A stretch of 64,000 bases of DNA from Drosophila miranda (GCF_003369915.1 NC_046676.1:20380001-20444000); one strand, 5' to 3'. Shown: positions 13,021-26,400, counted from the first letter of the stretch. Notes: generated from the letters alone by a model not told the origin. Program-made: numbers and translations.

Positions 13021-13157
13021 TTTTGACAAATGTGTGTCATTGCTGGGCCATCAAAAGAAACGATCGTTTCAGTTTTCGTCTCAGTTGTTCAGTTTTTCGA
13101 TTTTTGAATTTGATTTTGTTTGGCAAGGTGTATTTTTTCGGCTATTAATGCTGCTTG

Positions 13158-13436
13158 ATGGCTACAGAGAGACGCAAAAACAGTAAGACCAAATCAAGTG
13201 ACTGGCAATCTGAAGATGATCATCATTATGATCATCCTCATCGTCAGCTATTGGCTGCTGAAACAACTTTCAATGAATGGGAATTCACTGGCAGTTCATT
13301 CAATCGCTTATTGACGGTCACTCTTTGTGCGGGATCTTTGCAACTGATTGAATATCGACGTGATCTCATTTTAGAGGATCATTCGGGACTACTCTGGCTG
13401 ATCCAATTGATCTTCCGTTTTCTCATTCCATAGATC
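13158..13436 (+). CDS. Unrecognised small ORF, possible orphan gene
   Basis: I do not recognise this product. It is a plus-strand ORF of about 92 codons, ATG at 13158, with no family match I can name. The first half is polar, with a Glu-Asp-Asp-His-His-Tyr-Asp-His run. The last 25 residues are hydrophobic with two Trp-Leu-Ile groups and could form one membrane segment. Upstream, three TCAGTT-like initiator sequences occur within about 25 bp near 13066-13095, which is promoter-like. Against it: the sequence is rich in GATGATCATC-type near-palindromes, so the acidic stretch may be a repeat artefact, and no splice or polyadenylation support is visible. Confidence 0.15.
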
Positions 13437-13440
13437 TTTT

Positions 13441-16400
13441 TGGGCCTAGTTTCTGAAGAGATCTCCAAAATAGAACACCCTCAATTAAAGGTATTACACT
13501 GAAAATGATACCAATGAGACAGTTTAGGACCTGGGATGACATTTGTGGAACAACTCTTGTCCCCGGGGTCTGAAAATGAGAACAGAATGCGACAGCCAAC
13601 AAGCACTAAATGTATGTATACTCGTATGTGTGGATGTTTAACAACTTTCATTGTGGCGACAGCGAAGAATATCTAAAAAAAAATGCCATCACGATTTTGA
13701 AATAGTTTTCCAAAAAAGACCCCGACACACACACACACACGCACGCACCGAACTCTGGACGGCGACAAAGATATTTTCATTATACACTGCCATATAAAAG
13801 AGTCTTATGGAGGAACGGAACGGTAGCATAAATGGTAGAATATGTCTGGTTTCAGAGATCTAAATATTCCAAAAAAACCCAACGAAAGCATACTAGAACA
13901 GAGATTCCAATCAGGTTTCATTAAAGTGAAAGTTCTGAGGTTAAGATCAGTTGAAGAAGTGTCTTTCAGAGCATTCCGTCTGCGGCGTTCCCCTGTCTGA
14001 CTGGGAAAGTGAGAAGAGAATTTCTCAACATTTCTCAACATTTTGCATCATTTCAGAAGCCATCAACGGCGACACGGTGGCAGAAAAGCTCGCCACAAAA
14101 TTTTCTTTTTAGCTGAAGAGATGTTGCCCCCTTACCATCCCCCTGCGGAGTAGCTGCGTAGGTGTTCGGGGATGTCCGTCCCTCTGTCCGTCCGTATGTG
14201 CGGGCACTGTCAACTGTTGTTGAAAGATTTTCGTGTCGTTGTTTCCATGCCGCCTGCCACCAGACGACAGACATGAATTTTCCCGCAACGAAAGAAAAAA
14301 AAAATCCAAAGAAAAACGAATACATTTCGAAAATCTTTCTCATTCCTTTAACATTTCTCAAGATATTTTCCTCGTGGTTTTTTGTCGCTTGCTCGGCGCA
14401 GCTCATACAAAACGTAAAAAGATTTAGCAATAGCAATGAATTTAGTTAATTTATGGCATTATTAATAACATCTATAGGAGAAAAGCGAAACTGTTCAAAA
14501 ATGAGTGCCCACTGAAATGTTTTGTACCATACATGCTAGAGAAGAACACATCCACGTTCTCTCAGTAGAAGAAGAAAGAGCCTTCCTATATCTATTTATG
14601 CAGATAACTTGGGACAAATAATATCCCCTAATTTGAGTTATTTGAGGTTCTTTAAGAAGGGTATTGAATTGCTTACTTCCATTGCATTCGATTTAAGTTG
14701 TGAGAAACCCCAAAAGTCATAGCAATGTCAGACTACCTCGTAGAACATCGATAGCCCTTCAAGGGCTGAGTCTTGTAGCTGGTTCGGACAATGGGGAATC
14801 TCACTGGGTCAGCTTAGTTATGCAGAGATTATTGAATGATAGCTGGGCCAAAGCCATAAATACTTTCGGATTGAGTTCCGATGCTTGTCTTGTGAATGGC
14901 ACGAGCTATCAACCTGCATGAAATGCAAATAAGCCCCACAATGGAGATGCCAGCCAGCCCCGGCCCAAAACCAATTTACGACCCAATCAATAGAGCTTCA
15001 AAGCTGTTTCTTTGGATTTCATTTTGGCGTTTGTAGTTTGGCTTTTGGCTTTTGTTTTTGGGTTTGTTTGGATCCGACTAACAGCGGGCTTCGGTTAGTA
15101 TTGGTCTCGAGTGGTTTCTGGTTTTCTAGAGTTCCATATTTACATTAATTTGTGAACAAAGTATGGCATATTATGCAAATATTTGACAGATTCGAGTCCG
15201 TCGGCTCCCCTAGCAACCAAACGAGATCTATTCAAAGTGCAGCCCCCAGTGCTCGACGGTGGCATACTCAGCAATGGTTATAAAACTGTTTTGAGCTCTC
15301 CAGCCAATTGTTTGCCTGGAAACTACCAAAAAATCAATGGCTATCTGCTGAGATTAGTCGTGTATACCCGTCGTACCCAGCGTGGGGCTGAATGGTAAGC
15401 TCAGATTGAGACACAACTGACCCGAAACTGTCCGAGTGAAGCGTGAGGCTTTGTGGCGGAGATACCGATAACCTGGATGACTCTCTAGCTAGATCAGGCA
15501 CTTAATTAATGTTATTTAGCATTGACTTGGAATTTAATAGTCCCCAGTTCTCAGTCCATGTCGCAATCGACATCGTCAAAACAGCTCGCTTTGTGCTGGA
15601 CGCATTCCTTGGCGGCAACTTTGAACCCCACCGAGATTAAACATTTTCTGCTGATTCCAAACTATTGAAAGTGTAGATCAGAACGTCCCCTTTGTGTACA
15701 TATGTACATATGTATGCTTGAAGGTCCCCTCCCAGTGCTCGGGAAACCATGAATGAGATTTCTCATATTCTTCAATTCCAACAATACCGAGAATATGTTT
15801 GTTCATATGTATAGAAAATTCCCCGAACTATGTTTGTGAAGCTCTTCAAGGAGAAAGTTAATTTTAGCCAGGGCCAGGCGAAAGGTTTTTCATTTTCGAG
15901 GGCAATTTATTATTCAAATTTATGGCGATATTAAAACACGAAAATTGAAATAACACTTTTACGCATTTGACATTTTTATTGGCCACCCCCATAACCTGGC
16001 CCACCGCCACCCCTCCGTCGAAGGAGGGACGGGACTGACACTGACTGCCGCAAGAACAGCGAAACAGATAAAGAAGATTTGTACCAATTCCGATGCGAAG
16101 AAGACATTTTAAATTAAGTCTCAAGTCTCCTCGCCGCTGCCCCGATTGTGCCTAATTTATTGCATAATCATAGGAAAATGCCGAGACAACAAAGTAAAAA
16201 GATTATCGCACGTCTTGACCCCAAGAATAATAAAATAATATAGCACTTATATGCCTGTATTTCGAAATTTAATTCGGTGGAATCTGTTTTTAAGAAACAT
16301 TTGACCACTCCACAGAAATAATGATCGTAAGCAGATGAAATATGCCATATACACACTCACACACACAACACTAGCGCATAGGCTATTGGAAATCGGAAAC

Positions 16401-17040
16401 ATGTAATTTGCATAAAATCACCTGATTGAACGTTAAATATTTTTAAGATTCAGATTATAATGCAGAGAGATGAAATGCTCATAAAGTTCACGATGGGGCG
16501 GCACTAAAAAGAGACAACAATAAAATTGGGAGTACAACACTGAAAGAAATCGGTGTGAGCCGTCGAAGGAGAACCAAGAAAGTCTGCCTCTATATCTGTA
16601 CAATTTCTTGCAGTGCAGAGGAGGATCTGGTGAATGAGGGAGAAAGAGATAGAGGACTGTGAGCCCAACTTATGGAGCACCTTGCCTAAAGTCCGGCAAA
16701 CATACATATTTGCATAAATTAACCAAATACCAAGCTATTTTACATTTTTAATGAACCACAGAAAATTTCTTATGCAGAATGAAATGATTGGGTACTGGGT
16801 ACTCCCCCTTGGTCGCTTAACGTTTGTTGATTCTGTATTCTATTTCTTTATCGATTTATGTGCAAAGGTATTATAAATTAGAATTTTATGACAGCCATAG
16901 GTGGAAGATGGAACGAAAATGTGTCAGACATGTGAGCATAAATAAAAGAATTTCGAGTTAATTTATTTTTGCTGCAGCTGAAAGCGCAGGGTTAAATGGG
17001 AGAGATTTAAATAGGAGGAAGCTGTTTTATTTACATGTCT
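13441..17040. other. Intergenic desert
   Basis: No gene is supported on either strand. The region is AT-rich with CA microsatellites (13727-13744), poly-A runs and short shadow ORFs lacking domains. It may be flanking regulatory DNA of mir-8 or IntS8, but nothing in the sequence says which. Confidence 0.5.
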
Positions 17041-17141
17041 TGCGGTTTTTATTCCCAGATAACTTTTGTTAAAAAGAGACCGCAATACTTCCGTTTCCGC
17101 TACAAAAAAAACAAGCAGACGATAAATATCGCATGGACACA

Positions 17142-17193
17142 TATCGATACAAGCTGCAGTGCTGCAAAACGAAATACTTTCCGCCTATCGATA
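17142..17193. promoter_or_regulatory. Twin perfect DRE sites
   Basis: Two exact TATCGATA octamers lie at 17142-17149 and 17186-17193. This is the DNA replication-related element bound by DREF/BEAF-32, which marks housekeeping promoters and domain borders in Drosophila (established knowledge). The next called gene, IntS8, starts its coding sequence 1.1 kb to the right. The pair could be its distal promoter, a border element, or the promoter of an unannotated transcript. Confidence 0.55.
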
Positions 17194-17300
17194 CTATCTA
17201 CCATTCTGAAGCCCTGAAAAGTATTTTCTTTAATTTTTGCTTTGATTATTTAATCTATAAACTTTAACAGGTATATTTAAGAACAAAATGTATAGAAGCT

Positions 17301-18294
17301 TTTTTGAGTTTCCGATCTCTCCATCTATCACTTCAAAATTTATCCCAAGGATTGCGTTTAATTCATTCACTTTCAAACAATTTCTGTTTGGCGCGCAAAA
17401 CTCATATTCAGTCAATAGTGTCGAAAAGATGCCAGCAACACATGCTGGATATTATAGAACTAAGGAAATGTTTGTCACCTGAAGTTCCAATGATGGCAGA
17501 AAATAGTCAGTTTCTGTTTTAAAGCTATTTCAACGAAATATAATATGAAAGTGGGAAATATGTATACAGGACACTAATCGTATGCCAAAATAGCTCTAAA
17601 ACATGTCAATCTGAAAAAAGTAACTAGTAATGTTTCAAATCAGCTTAAAAAACAGAATATTCATATTAATTAATTGATATATGGTATAAAGGGGCTATAG
17701 TCATAGTGGATACCTGTTGACCAGCAACAATCACGTAACATTCCATAAACACTTACGCTTTATTCCGTACACACTTACGTTTTTTGCTCTAATTTTTTGT
17801 TGACCTATTTTGTTTAAACCTAATTCTAGACACAATTCAATAAAACAGAGTAATTCAAATTTACATATCTTTTAAGAAGATGATAGATCAATCATATAAA
17901 ATTATGTGTTTAGGTATGGAAGTCCTATCTAGCTAGTAACAGCAAATCGAATATCAAAATCAAGTAATATGGTTTCCAGCCCTTGACGGAGAATGATTAA
18001 CCCATTGTAGACCAAGGGAATATTTTAATATTTAACCGAAAATAATGAAAATTTCATATGTTTTGAGCAGTTCGGGTGAAAGATATCGTGGTTTTTTTTT
18101 TAAGTTCAGATTAAAGATTGGCATGGATCTACAAGAAGAATTTACAATCAGTAATATTTTCCGCCGCTTACCTCAAGTCGTTGAACTGTTTAAATAGAGG
18201 GGCTTAAGTGGGCCAAGTTCGTTTTATATTTTATCGGTCCGCTGCCCACAGAGTTTAATTTTGTTTTGACTATTACAATTTGTCGAAAAACAGA
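17301..18294. other. Upstream region of IntS8
   Basis: AT-rich sequence with no convincing coding frame. The IntS8 start lies at its right edge, so the last 50-100 bp is probably 5' UTR and promoter. No TATA box, M1BP motif or DRE was seen in the last 300 bp. Confidence 0.45.
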
Positions 18295-21200
18295 ATGGAT
18301 GATCCGCTCAAACCCAAGCCGGTGCCACTGGCGGCCGAGACGGTCTTGTGGTTTGAATTCCTGCTCGATCCGCACAAGATAACGCAGCACCTGCAGCGCG
18401 CACATCCCGGTAAGAGGCAAAGTTCCCACTTGTAGAGCTCTGGTGACACAACTACGGTTTTTTACAGAACCCAGCGCCCTCGAGTTGATCATGCAGTTCA
18501 TCAGCGTGACGCCGGACACGGCGGTAGCGTCCGTGGTGACGCCTGGAAGTGACCTGCAAAACCTGCCGGGCGCCACTGTGGGAGGAGCAGTGAATTCACC
18601 CACGCCCGCGGCTTCAGCACCTCTCAATGTCTCCCCGCTCGCACAGCAACAGCAGTGGCCAGAGGAGAATGGGCTGGATCTCACCAGAAAGCAGTTGGCA
18701 CTGAAAATTCTCGAGTTGAAGGTTGCCACATGGCTGCGATGGGACCTAGACATGCTGGAGAAGAACCTGCCCGTGCTAATGCAGCTCGCCTTGCTCCGTG
18801 ATCTCTGCACCATTAGCTATGGCCGCAATCTGAGCATACCCCTTGCAAGTGACTTCGATTTGAAAATATGTAAGTCCGAGCGACGGCTGAAACGAAAGAA
18901 CTGGATAATCTTTATCTTTGTATTTCCCTTAGCCGCATTTGGGAACGAGCGAGCTGCGAGGTTTGCCCTCACCATCTATCACCGCCTACTGCTACGGCTG
19001 CAGCTCGTCAAGGAGAGTTCTCCTTTCAGATTCCAGCCGATCGATCAGCTGCAACAGTTCCTGGAGTCGCCAACGCAGCCTTCGATTGAGTATCTGCAGC
19101 AGCTTTGCGCATCCAGCAAGCCGTTCTACGTGTTCCACTACGACAGCTTTGTGACCCTGCATTGTGATGATGTCAGCACTGGCCAAAACTACGACATAAT
19201 GCATCTGATCACCCCCCAGGAGCTGCGGGCCCAAATCAACTACGAGCTGGCCCACTATTACCTGTACACCAAACAGTATGTGCTGGCGAGGGAGGCGGCT
19301 GCCGCCTGCAACAACAACTTGCAGGCGATATCACCGCAGACCACCCTGTACTTCTGTCACATTCGGCCCGTGGAGCTGGAAGGGCTGCTGCTGGCCTGCG
19401 GAATCAGCGCCCAGAAGCATACTCTGATGGAGCGTTTCCATCAATCGTTGCTGAACAACTATGCGGAGATTGTGACGATTCTGCGGCTGGATAACCATGC
19501 ACGCGAAATTCCGCTGATCAGTAGACGCAATCTGGAGCTGGACCTTGAGGGCGCCATCTCTACGGGACAGCTCAAGGATACGATGCAACTGCAGCTGCAG
19601 GTGGCGGCCCTCAATATGGTGCGAAACATCTTCGAATGGGGCAGCATATTTGGCAGCGTGGAGTACTTTGAGAAGTATCGCGAGCTGGACTATCTGCCGC
19701 CTCTTGTGGAGGCCTTGACAGAGGTGCTGCCCAACTGCAACAAGGCGCAACAGTCAGCCCTCAAGCATTTCCTCATCGACTGTATGCTCCACCAGGCACA
19801 GCCACAGCAGTCGAAGCAGTTGCTGCAGATCGTGCGGGATTTGGGTATCTTCACGGTCGAGGAGCTGGACGATTTGGATGATCAGATGCTGCAGGCAGCC
19901 CCTCCCGTGCCGAACAGTTCTCTGGCCTCGCTCACTGACTGGATGTGCCACTCCAAAAGTAAGTGGCAATCGATGCGGTTTTCCCCATTTCTAACCCCTT
20001 TGTGTTTTCTGTGCAGGTGCCCGTGTGGACGTCGCTGCCCTAGAGCGGCAACTGATCAGCTGTACGAATGCGAACACCGTGAGGATTCTGCTAGTGAAGC
20101 TGTGTGGAACGGCGCCGGAAAAACCCCTGTGGTCCATAAATCCCAGCTGGGATGTGCCTCAGCCACTAAAGGCAATGGTCATGGCGATGCCAGTGAGTTT
20201 CCTGCAGGATTTCAGCTACGTGCTGCTCGGAAAGGCGCGAGAACTGGCGACGAGGGGCGACTACATTGAGGCCGTGTCCATGCTGAGTGTGTTAAAGTCA
20301 GAGACGCAGCGCCAGGAGATAGCCGGTAATACTCAGTTGATGTGCAAGCTGCTCACGTGGGAGATTCTGAACATACAGATAACGCAGAGCCTGGAGGAGT
20401 GGCACCAGAAACCGCTCGACCTGCAGTCGCTGGGAGCGCGATGCAAGCAGTGTCTAAGTGTACTCCAGGCGGGCGACTCCATATTGCCTAGGCCGGACAT
20501 ACTCGAAAGCTGTGCCATCATGCTGCTCAATCTGACAGATTTCCCGCCACTCCTCTTCCTGGAAAAGCGGACAGGTCCTCTCGAACTACCTCTGGCCTTT
20601 GCAGCCACCTTCATTGAAATGGAGAAGATGAAGACCACCAAGAAGGTGTCTCGCGATGCGTGGGAGCTGATGGTGAACATGTTCCTCAATGTGCCCAAGC
20701 GTTCAACGCCATCGAGTGGCGGCAGTAGCTCTCTCCAGACATTCTTGCAACGTGTTCGCCATCAGAATATATTTGGTCTGGCCATCTCCATGCTGGGAAA
20801 GCTGCACAACATACTCAAGGATGATCCCAATCACGATCTGAGCTGTGAATACATGCACCTCTGGCCCACCAGCGTTAACAAGTGAGTCCCATATATCGTC
20901 CCCTATTTATACTTATATAATCTCTAAGCGAATTTTGTTCCCATCCTCTTAGCCCCATTAGCTTTAGCCTGCGTAGTGTTTGCGAGACTCTTCAGTGGCT
21001 GCTGTCCGAAGCTCTGTCATACTATCCGCAGACCATTTCCTGGCTTAAAATGAAGGGCGACCTGGACCTGGCCATCGGGAATAACGAATCCGCGATGCGG
21101 TGCTATGTAAATGCCCTGGTGACCGGAACGGACTACTGCACGATGCCGCTGCAGCGCAATGTGGCGGATGACTATGTCATTCGCAAGATGATTCGCTGTG

Positions 21201-21604
21201 CCGCCAATTTGGGCTGTCATATGCAGGCCACCGTCCTGTGTCAGTTTCTCGAGGAAATCGACTATGGGATTGTGTTTAAAAATCTCAGCGAGAAGTCGTC
21301 AAACTTCACCGATGCCATGGATTCGTACTACAGCTGCATATGGGACACCACGCTTCTGGAGTTCATTGTCAATCTGCATGCGAAACGAGGCGAGCACAGT
21401 CGAAAACTGGAGGCGGTAAGCCAATCCCCTAATCCCTGAGAAGCACTCACTCACTCTCTGACTTTCGCCCTGACTTTCACACAGATCTCCATGATGGGTA
21501 CTTTGGAGCTGAATGCCAATAACAACGAGGAAATCAAACGAGAAAGCGCCATGGTGCGCAAGTCTCGCTTCATTCGCGCCCTGGCCAAGCAGTATTTGCT
21601 GTAG
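18295..21604 (+). CDS. IntS8: Integrator complex subunit 8
   Basis: Encodes the Integrator subunit that helps dock PP2A on the complex, which cleaves snRNA 3' ends and attenuates paused RNA polymerase II in the nucleus. Six coding exons: 18295-18409, 18468-18869, 18933-19958, 20017-20881, 20953-21415 and 21485-21604, all with GT-AG junctions in phase. The spliced length is 996 aa, close to the human (about 995) and fly proteins. The N-terminus carries the conserved WFEF motif at residues 19-22, known as the PP2A contact; the rest is helical-repeat-like with no catalytic residues. Intron 2 (18870-18932, 63 nt) has no stop in frame, so an unspliced reading frame runs through it. The gene converges on Fen1 with a 157 bp gap. 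Confidence 0.95.
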
Positions 21605-21761
21605 TCGCAGACGCAGACGCAGGTTAACATACACATCCACACAAATCCAAAAGAAGACCAACTAGAAATAAGCTCAAATCGATGTAGTTCTAATATTAAT
21701 TGTAGGCTTTAAATATGTTTAAGTTAAGATTAAAGAAATTGTACGTTTTTGTAGAGAAAAA

Positions 21762-22987
21762 CTATTTGGGTCTTCTGCCACGTGCGGCACCGCCGCTGGT
21801 TTTGGCCTTCTTGTTGTTGGCACTCTTTTTTGCCTCCTCGGCTTTGCGCTTGGCTGCATTCACGGCATTCGGTGTGCTGGGCAATGTTTTAAAGAAGCTA
21901 TCCAGTCGCACTTGGGTCTGAGCATGCTTGGACTTGAAAAGTTTTTTGGCACCGTTGCGAACACGCTCCTCGCTGAACTGCCTGTCCCCGCAGAGGAACT
22001 TGACCAGTCCCTCTTCGTCGGGTTCCGTCCATTTGAGATCAATGGCAGAGGCATCGGCCACCTCCGGCTCAATGAAAAGCTCGCGCGCCACCTTGTAGTT
22101 CCAGTTCTCGGGCACCGTGTACTTGCTGGTGTCCAGGTTATCCAGAATGGTCTCAATATCCCTGTAGTTGTTGATCAACTCTATGGCACGTTTCGGGCCG
22201 ATGCCCTTGATGCTCTCGCAGTAATCGCAGCCCAGGAGGATGCATAGATCGATGAACTCGCGGTTGTTGACCTCTAGACCCTCGAGCAGCTTGTCGTAGC
22301 TAAACTCCTTGACCGGCATCTTACGGGCCTCGCTGTATGTGAGATACCTAAGCAGCTTTGTTGACCCAAATGTCAGCGCATCCATATCCTCCGTCGCCGT
22401 GGCATACACCTTTCCAGCCTTGACGAGCGCTGCACACTGTGCCTCTGCCTCACAGGGGGCGTCTACATAGGGAACTCCCATCAGGGACAGCAGTTCCTTG
22501 GCTTCGCGAGCATGCTCTTTGGTCACTCGAACCAGGCGACGATTGAATTTCTCGATCTCCGCGTCATCGCCGGCGTCCGTGGCAGCCTTTAGGGCCTTCT
22601 CTGCCTCCTCACGGCGCTCGGCACGCTTGGCCAATTCCCCAGACTTCAAATCTGGAGGCTTACCATCAAACACATACACGGGCTTTATTCCGTTGTCCAG
22701 TAGTCGGATGGTGCGATAAAACATGCCCATCAAATGGGACGTGGGATCTCCGTTGACTGTCGCCAGCTGAGCTCCCTCCGACCGCACTGCTATGAGGAAC
22801 TGGTACAAGCACATACTGGCATCGATAGCCACCTTACGACCTACAAAGAATAGGATCGGATAAGGTTTAAGAGGAGTTCTTTTGTTCAACCAAATTCAGA
22901 CTCACCAAAGAAATGCTTCATTTCACTCTCACGTATGGCCTGGGGCGCCAGGTCCGCTATGAGCTTTGATAAGCCCAAAATTCCCAT
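21762..22987 (-). CDS. Fen1: Flap endonuclease 1
   Basis: Structure-specific 5' flap nuclease for Okazaki fragment maturation and long-patch base excision repair in the nucleus. Two exons: 22906-22987 and 21762-22840, joined inside the codon for Gly28; 386 aa, the usual length. The start is [10 protein letters not shown], the family N-terminus, whose Gly2 must be exposed. Visible: XPG N domain with metal ligand Asp34 (VAIDASM) and the VFDGKPP aspartate near 86; XPG I domain with EAEAQ (about 158-162) and [11 protein letters not shown] (about 179-181); helix-hairpin-helix around [12 protein letters not shown] (about 230-240); a PCNA-binding PIP box QVRLDSFF near 336-343; a Lys/Arg-rich tail. 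All catalytic positions look intact. It is divergent from Dek and shares a 488 bp promoter region. Confidence 0.98.
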
Positions 22988-23475
22988 GGTAAGTGTGTGC
23001 TCACTGAATTTCGTGTACGCAAATAAATATAAGGTTTATTCAAAGGTCACGCCGGCGTTTCCAAATTACTTTTTCCTGAAAAACGTCGCGCGCTTTTTTT
23101 GCGACCAATCACTTTCGATAGTATCGATGAATTCCTTGCCGGCCGGCCATCGGTGTCTTCGATAGTGTAGAGTAAATATTAGAAAACCAGATCTATATAA
23201 TTTAAACAAAAAAACGACACTTTATAACATAAATTATTAACTATTAATACCAGCACTTTAAAAGCACTTGTCAGATGCCTTTTACCATTAGTATTTCAAA
23301 GCAATATCTATCAGAAAGAAATATATCGCGACAAAACGGAACCCTGATTCACATTTGATATTTTTTAGGCACTGTTCCGTGCTGATGCGGTACCATCGAT
23401 AGTGACACCACTAGTAAATGTGTGAATGTGTGAATGTGTGTCGGCTGACGGAAAAATATAAAAACCATTAAAAAT
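22988..23475. promoter_or_regulatory. Shared Fen1/Dek divergent promoter region
   Basis: The 488 bp between the Fen1 and Dek start codons contain several near-DRE sequences: TATCGATG at 23122-23129 next to TTCGATAG, a TTCGATAG near 23158, and ATCGATAG at 23395-23402 close to the Dek side. DREF-regulated replication genes commonly have such sites (established knowledge). No TATA box was seen. That one element set serves both genes is inferred from the divergent arrangement. Confidence 0.55.
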
Positions 23476-26400
23476 ATGGTACGTAGAATTCTGAAAATGG
23501 TTTTAAAACAAAGTTCCGAGTGTGTGCCAAGGACGCGCATTGAAAACGGCTAGTTGGCAAATGCTTTTGTGGTGTAAATAGAGCGCAACAAATATTGGCT
23601 CCAGAGAGAATGCGGATTGCCCGACTATCGTTCTCTCCCCGCTCATTTTATGTGTATAAACATGGCGTCGTAGCGGCCCATAGCTAGGTTTCAGTGCGTG
23701 GGAGTGAGACAACGAGTGCGTGCGCGCCTCATAGATTTGCAATGTTGTTTTTCAATTTCTATCTCCTCTCCCTCTCGCTCGTCGTGTGGAAGACACGCAT
23801 ACAGAAGCTCTCGAACTCATTCCCGAATAAAACGCACAAAATCGAATGGTAGATGGTGGTCGCCGCCAAAAATTAGCAAGTGAAATAAAATTGTGATTTT
23901 GTATCTCTTTCCACTCTATTACCAGGATGCTAACAAAGCGGCAGAAACGGCAACCAAAGAGAATGCCGCCGACAAGGTAAACGAGGCGAAGGCAGTGGAG
24001 AATGCAGCGGCGGCCGCCGAGGGCCGTGATGAAGAGTCCAAAGGAGCCGAACAGGGATCCGATGCAACGACACCCCCTGACGACGACGGGGCCTCCGCCA
24101 CCACCGCTGATGACGTCGCTGATAAAAAGCCCAAAGGAGACACAGTGGAAGCCCCCACCCCCGACTCGGATGCAGGTAAATAAAAGCCACGCGCACACAA
24201 CGACAACCTGCCTATGTAGCAATGTCGTATAAATCGTGCTCGTTGGTGTTGGTGAAGAAAGAGCGAGAAAAACAAAAATCATAAAATGAATTTTGCGCGC
24301 GTTTCGCAACGCGGCGAAATGGGTTCATTTTCATCTGTCCCCAGCAGAGAGTGTAGTGGTAGGGGGGACATGTGGTCGCCGGCCCGCATGCATATGTGTG
24401 TGCGTGTTCCTATTGGCTCTCTGCTGCTTAGTTTAAGAGATTCCGTGTGGCGCTGTCGTCTAAGCTGTTCGGTATACTCTCTCCTGACTGTCGATGTATA
24501 TGATCCATGGTTCGAACCCCACAAGAGCGAAAAATATCCTCTCTCCCATCGGAGTAAAAGATAAGATAGTTTTCGTTTTTCCTTGGCTATTGTTCATGCT
24601 AATCCTTTCCAATGGGGTTTTGCGTAGTAAAGGCCGAGGTATAGTAACATTTTCAGTATTCATAGTTCCTTGCGCTCCTAAGTGAAGTTAGCTCTGGACT
24701 TCCCAAGGCTGAAGACAATTCCTTTTTCCAGCAAAATTAACCTTTCTTTGATTTACAGAAATTTCTAATTAGTTTTAATCATTTTTTTTTCTGTCTTTTC
24801 GCAGGCGCATCGGACAAAACGGAGGTATCGCCTGATCCGGTGAAGAAGGTTAGCATTAACAACAGCAAGGATTCAAAGAAGGAGGATGCAAAACAGGAGG
24901 ATGAGGATGAAAACGAAGACGATGCGGATACTCAAGGGAATGAGGAGGACGATGACGAGGACAAGGCTAGCGATGAGGAGAGCGACAGGACCACTAAAAC
25001 CGCTGCAGACGAAAAACACAAAGGTAGTGATGCCAAGGATGGGGCCAAGGGAAAGACAGTTGCGGGAGCTGACAAATCGGCCCCAGCCAAGAAACCATTG
25101 TCCAAGCCCAAAAATGGTAAGGTGGAGAAGGCAGAGGACGACGACGACGAAGAAGCCGGAGATGCTGACGAGGACGATGGCCTGGATGAGAACAATGAGG
25201 TGGCAGAGGACGATGAGAATGTCGTGGCTTTGGCGGAGATTGATCGCATCAATGAGAACATCAACAAGACTCGTGTCGACGGCCTACAGACCCTACATGC
25301 GGTGAGCGGACGAAATGAGATTATCATTCGGAGAACAATTGATTTAACATCGAATATACAAATCTGTTTTAGCTCTGTTTTGGGGCCCAAGGCAAAAACA
25401 ATGTTGTGAAGAAGAATCTGCGCTCCTTTGCTGGATTCGAGTTCGCCAAGGACTCGACGGAATACAACAAGAAACTCGATGCCATCAAGAAGGTGGACAA
25501 CAAAGGACTTCGGAGCATTTGCGAGATTCTCACATTGGATCGCAAAGGCAGCAAGAATGAAATCGTAATGCGAGTGCTCAAATTTCTAATGGAGCCAGAC
25601 GAATCGCTGTGCTTGGAGCAGGGCGACGAAGACGAGGAGGAGCCAGACGAGGATGACCTGGACGAAGAAGAGGAAGAGGTCAGCGAGGATGACAAGAAAC
25701 GCAAGAGCAGCAAGTCGGGTGCCGGCGGCAGAGGCTCAGCTCGCAACTCTAGCGGACGTCCCCGGCGCACGACGGCTGGCAAAAGTAAGTCAAATACAAT
25801 CATTAGTTCGAGAAGATCCTTAACCCTGACCTTTGTGTCGTCTGCTTTCAGAAATGTCTGCGTACGTGGACTTCTCCAGCTCCGAGGAGAGCGAGCAGAA
25901 AGTTCCGGTGACCAAGCGGAGACGCAACGATGACTCAGAGTCGGGTTCAGACGTAAGTATTGCAGCGGATAATGCAAAAACGAGAATCTCTAATTTACAC
26001 CATCAATTACAGTACAATCCTTCGGCCAATTCAGACTCTGATGCCGGTCGTGGCGGCGGCGGCGGCGGTGGTGGTGCCGCTAAAGCTGGTCGCAACGTGT
26101 CTGCTCGAGGCAGTCGGGGTCGTCCAGCGCGCAAGAGTCGGCGAAGAAATTCGGACTCTGAGGAAGAAGAGGAGTCCGAACTATCCGATGCCGATAGCGA
26201 TGTATGTCTACCCCCTGTGCCCTTCCAAGTAACCTTCTAATCAACACTTCTAATAGGTTCCGAAGCGCAAGCGCCCAGCCGTAACTGGTAAGCGTGGGAG
26301 ACCGGCGGTCACTGCCGTGGCTGGACGACGGGGACGTGGACGGGGGGCACCTGCGCGAAAACGCAAAGATTCCGACAGCGAAGAGGATGACATTTCCGAA

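Noticed and set aside
24440-24540. tRNA-like element in the Dek intron, with a GGTTCGAACC B-box at 24509-24518
   Set aside because: The T stem does not pair beyond two bases and no acceptor or anticodon stem could be found; perhaps a chance match or an old remnant.
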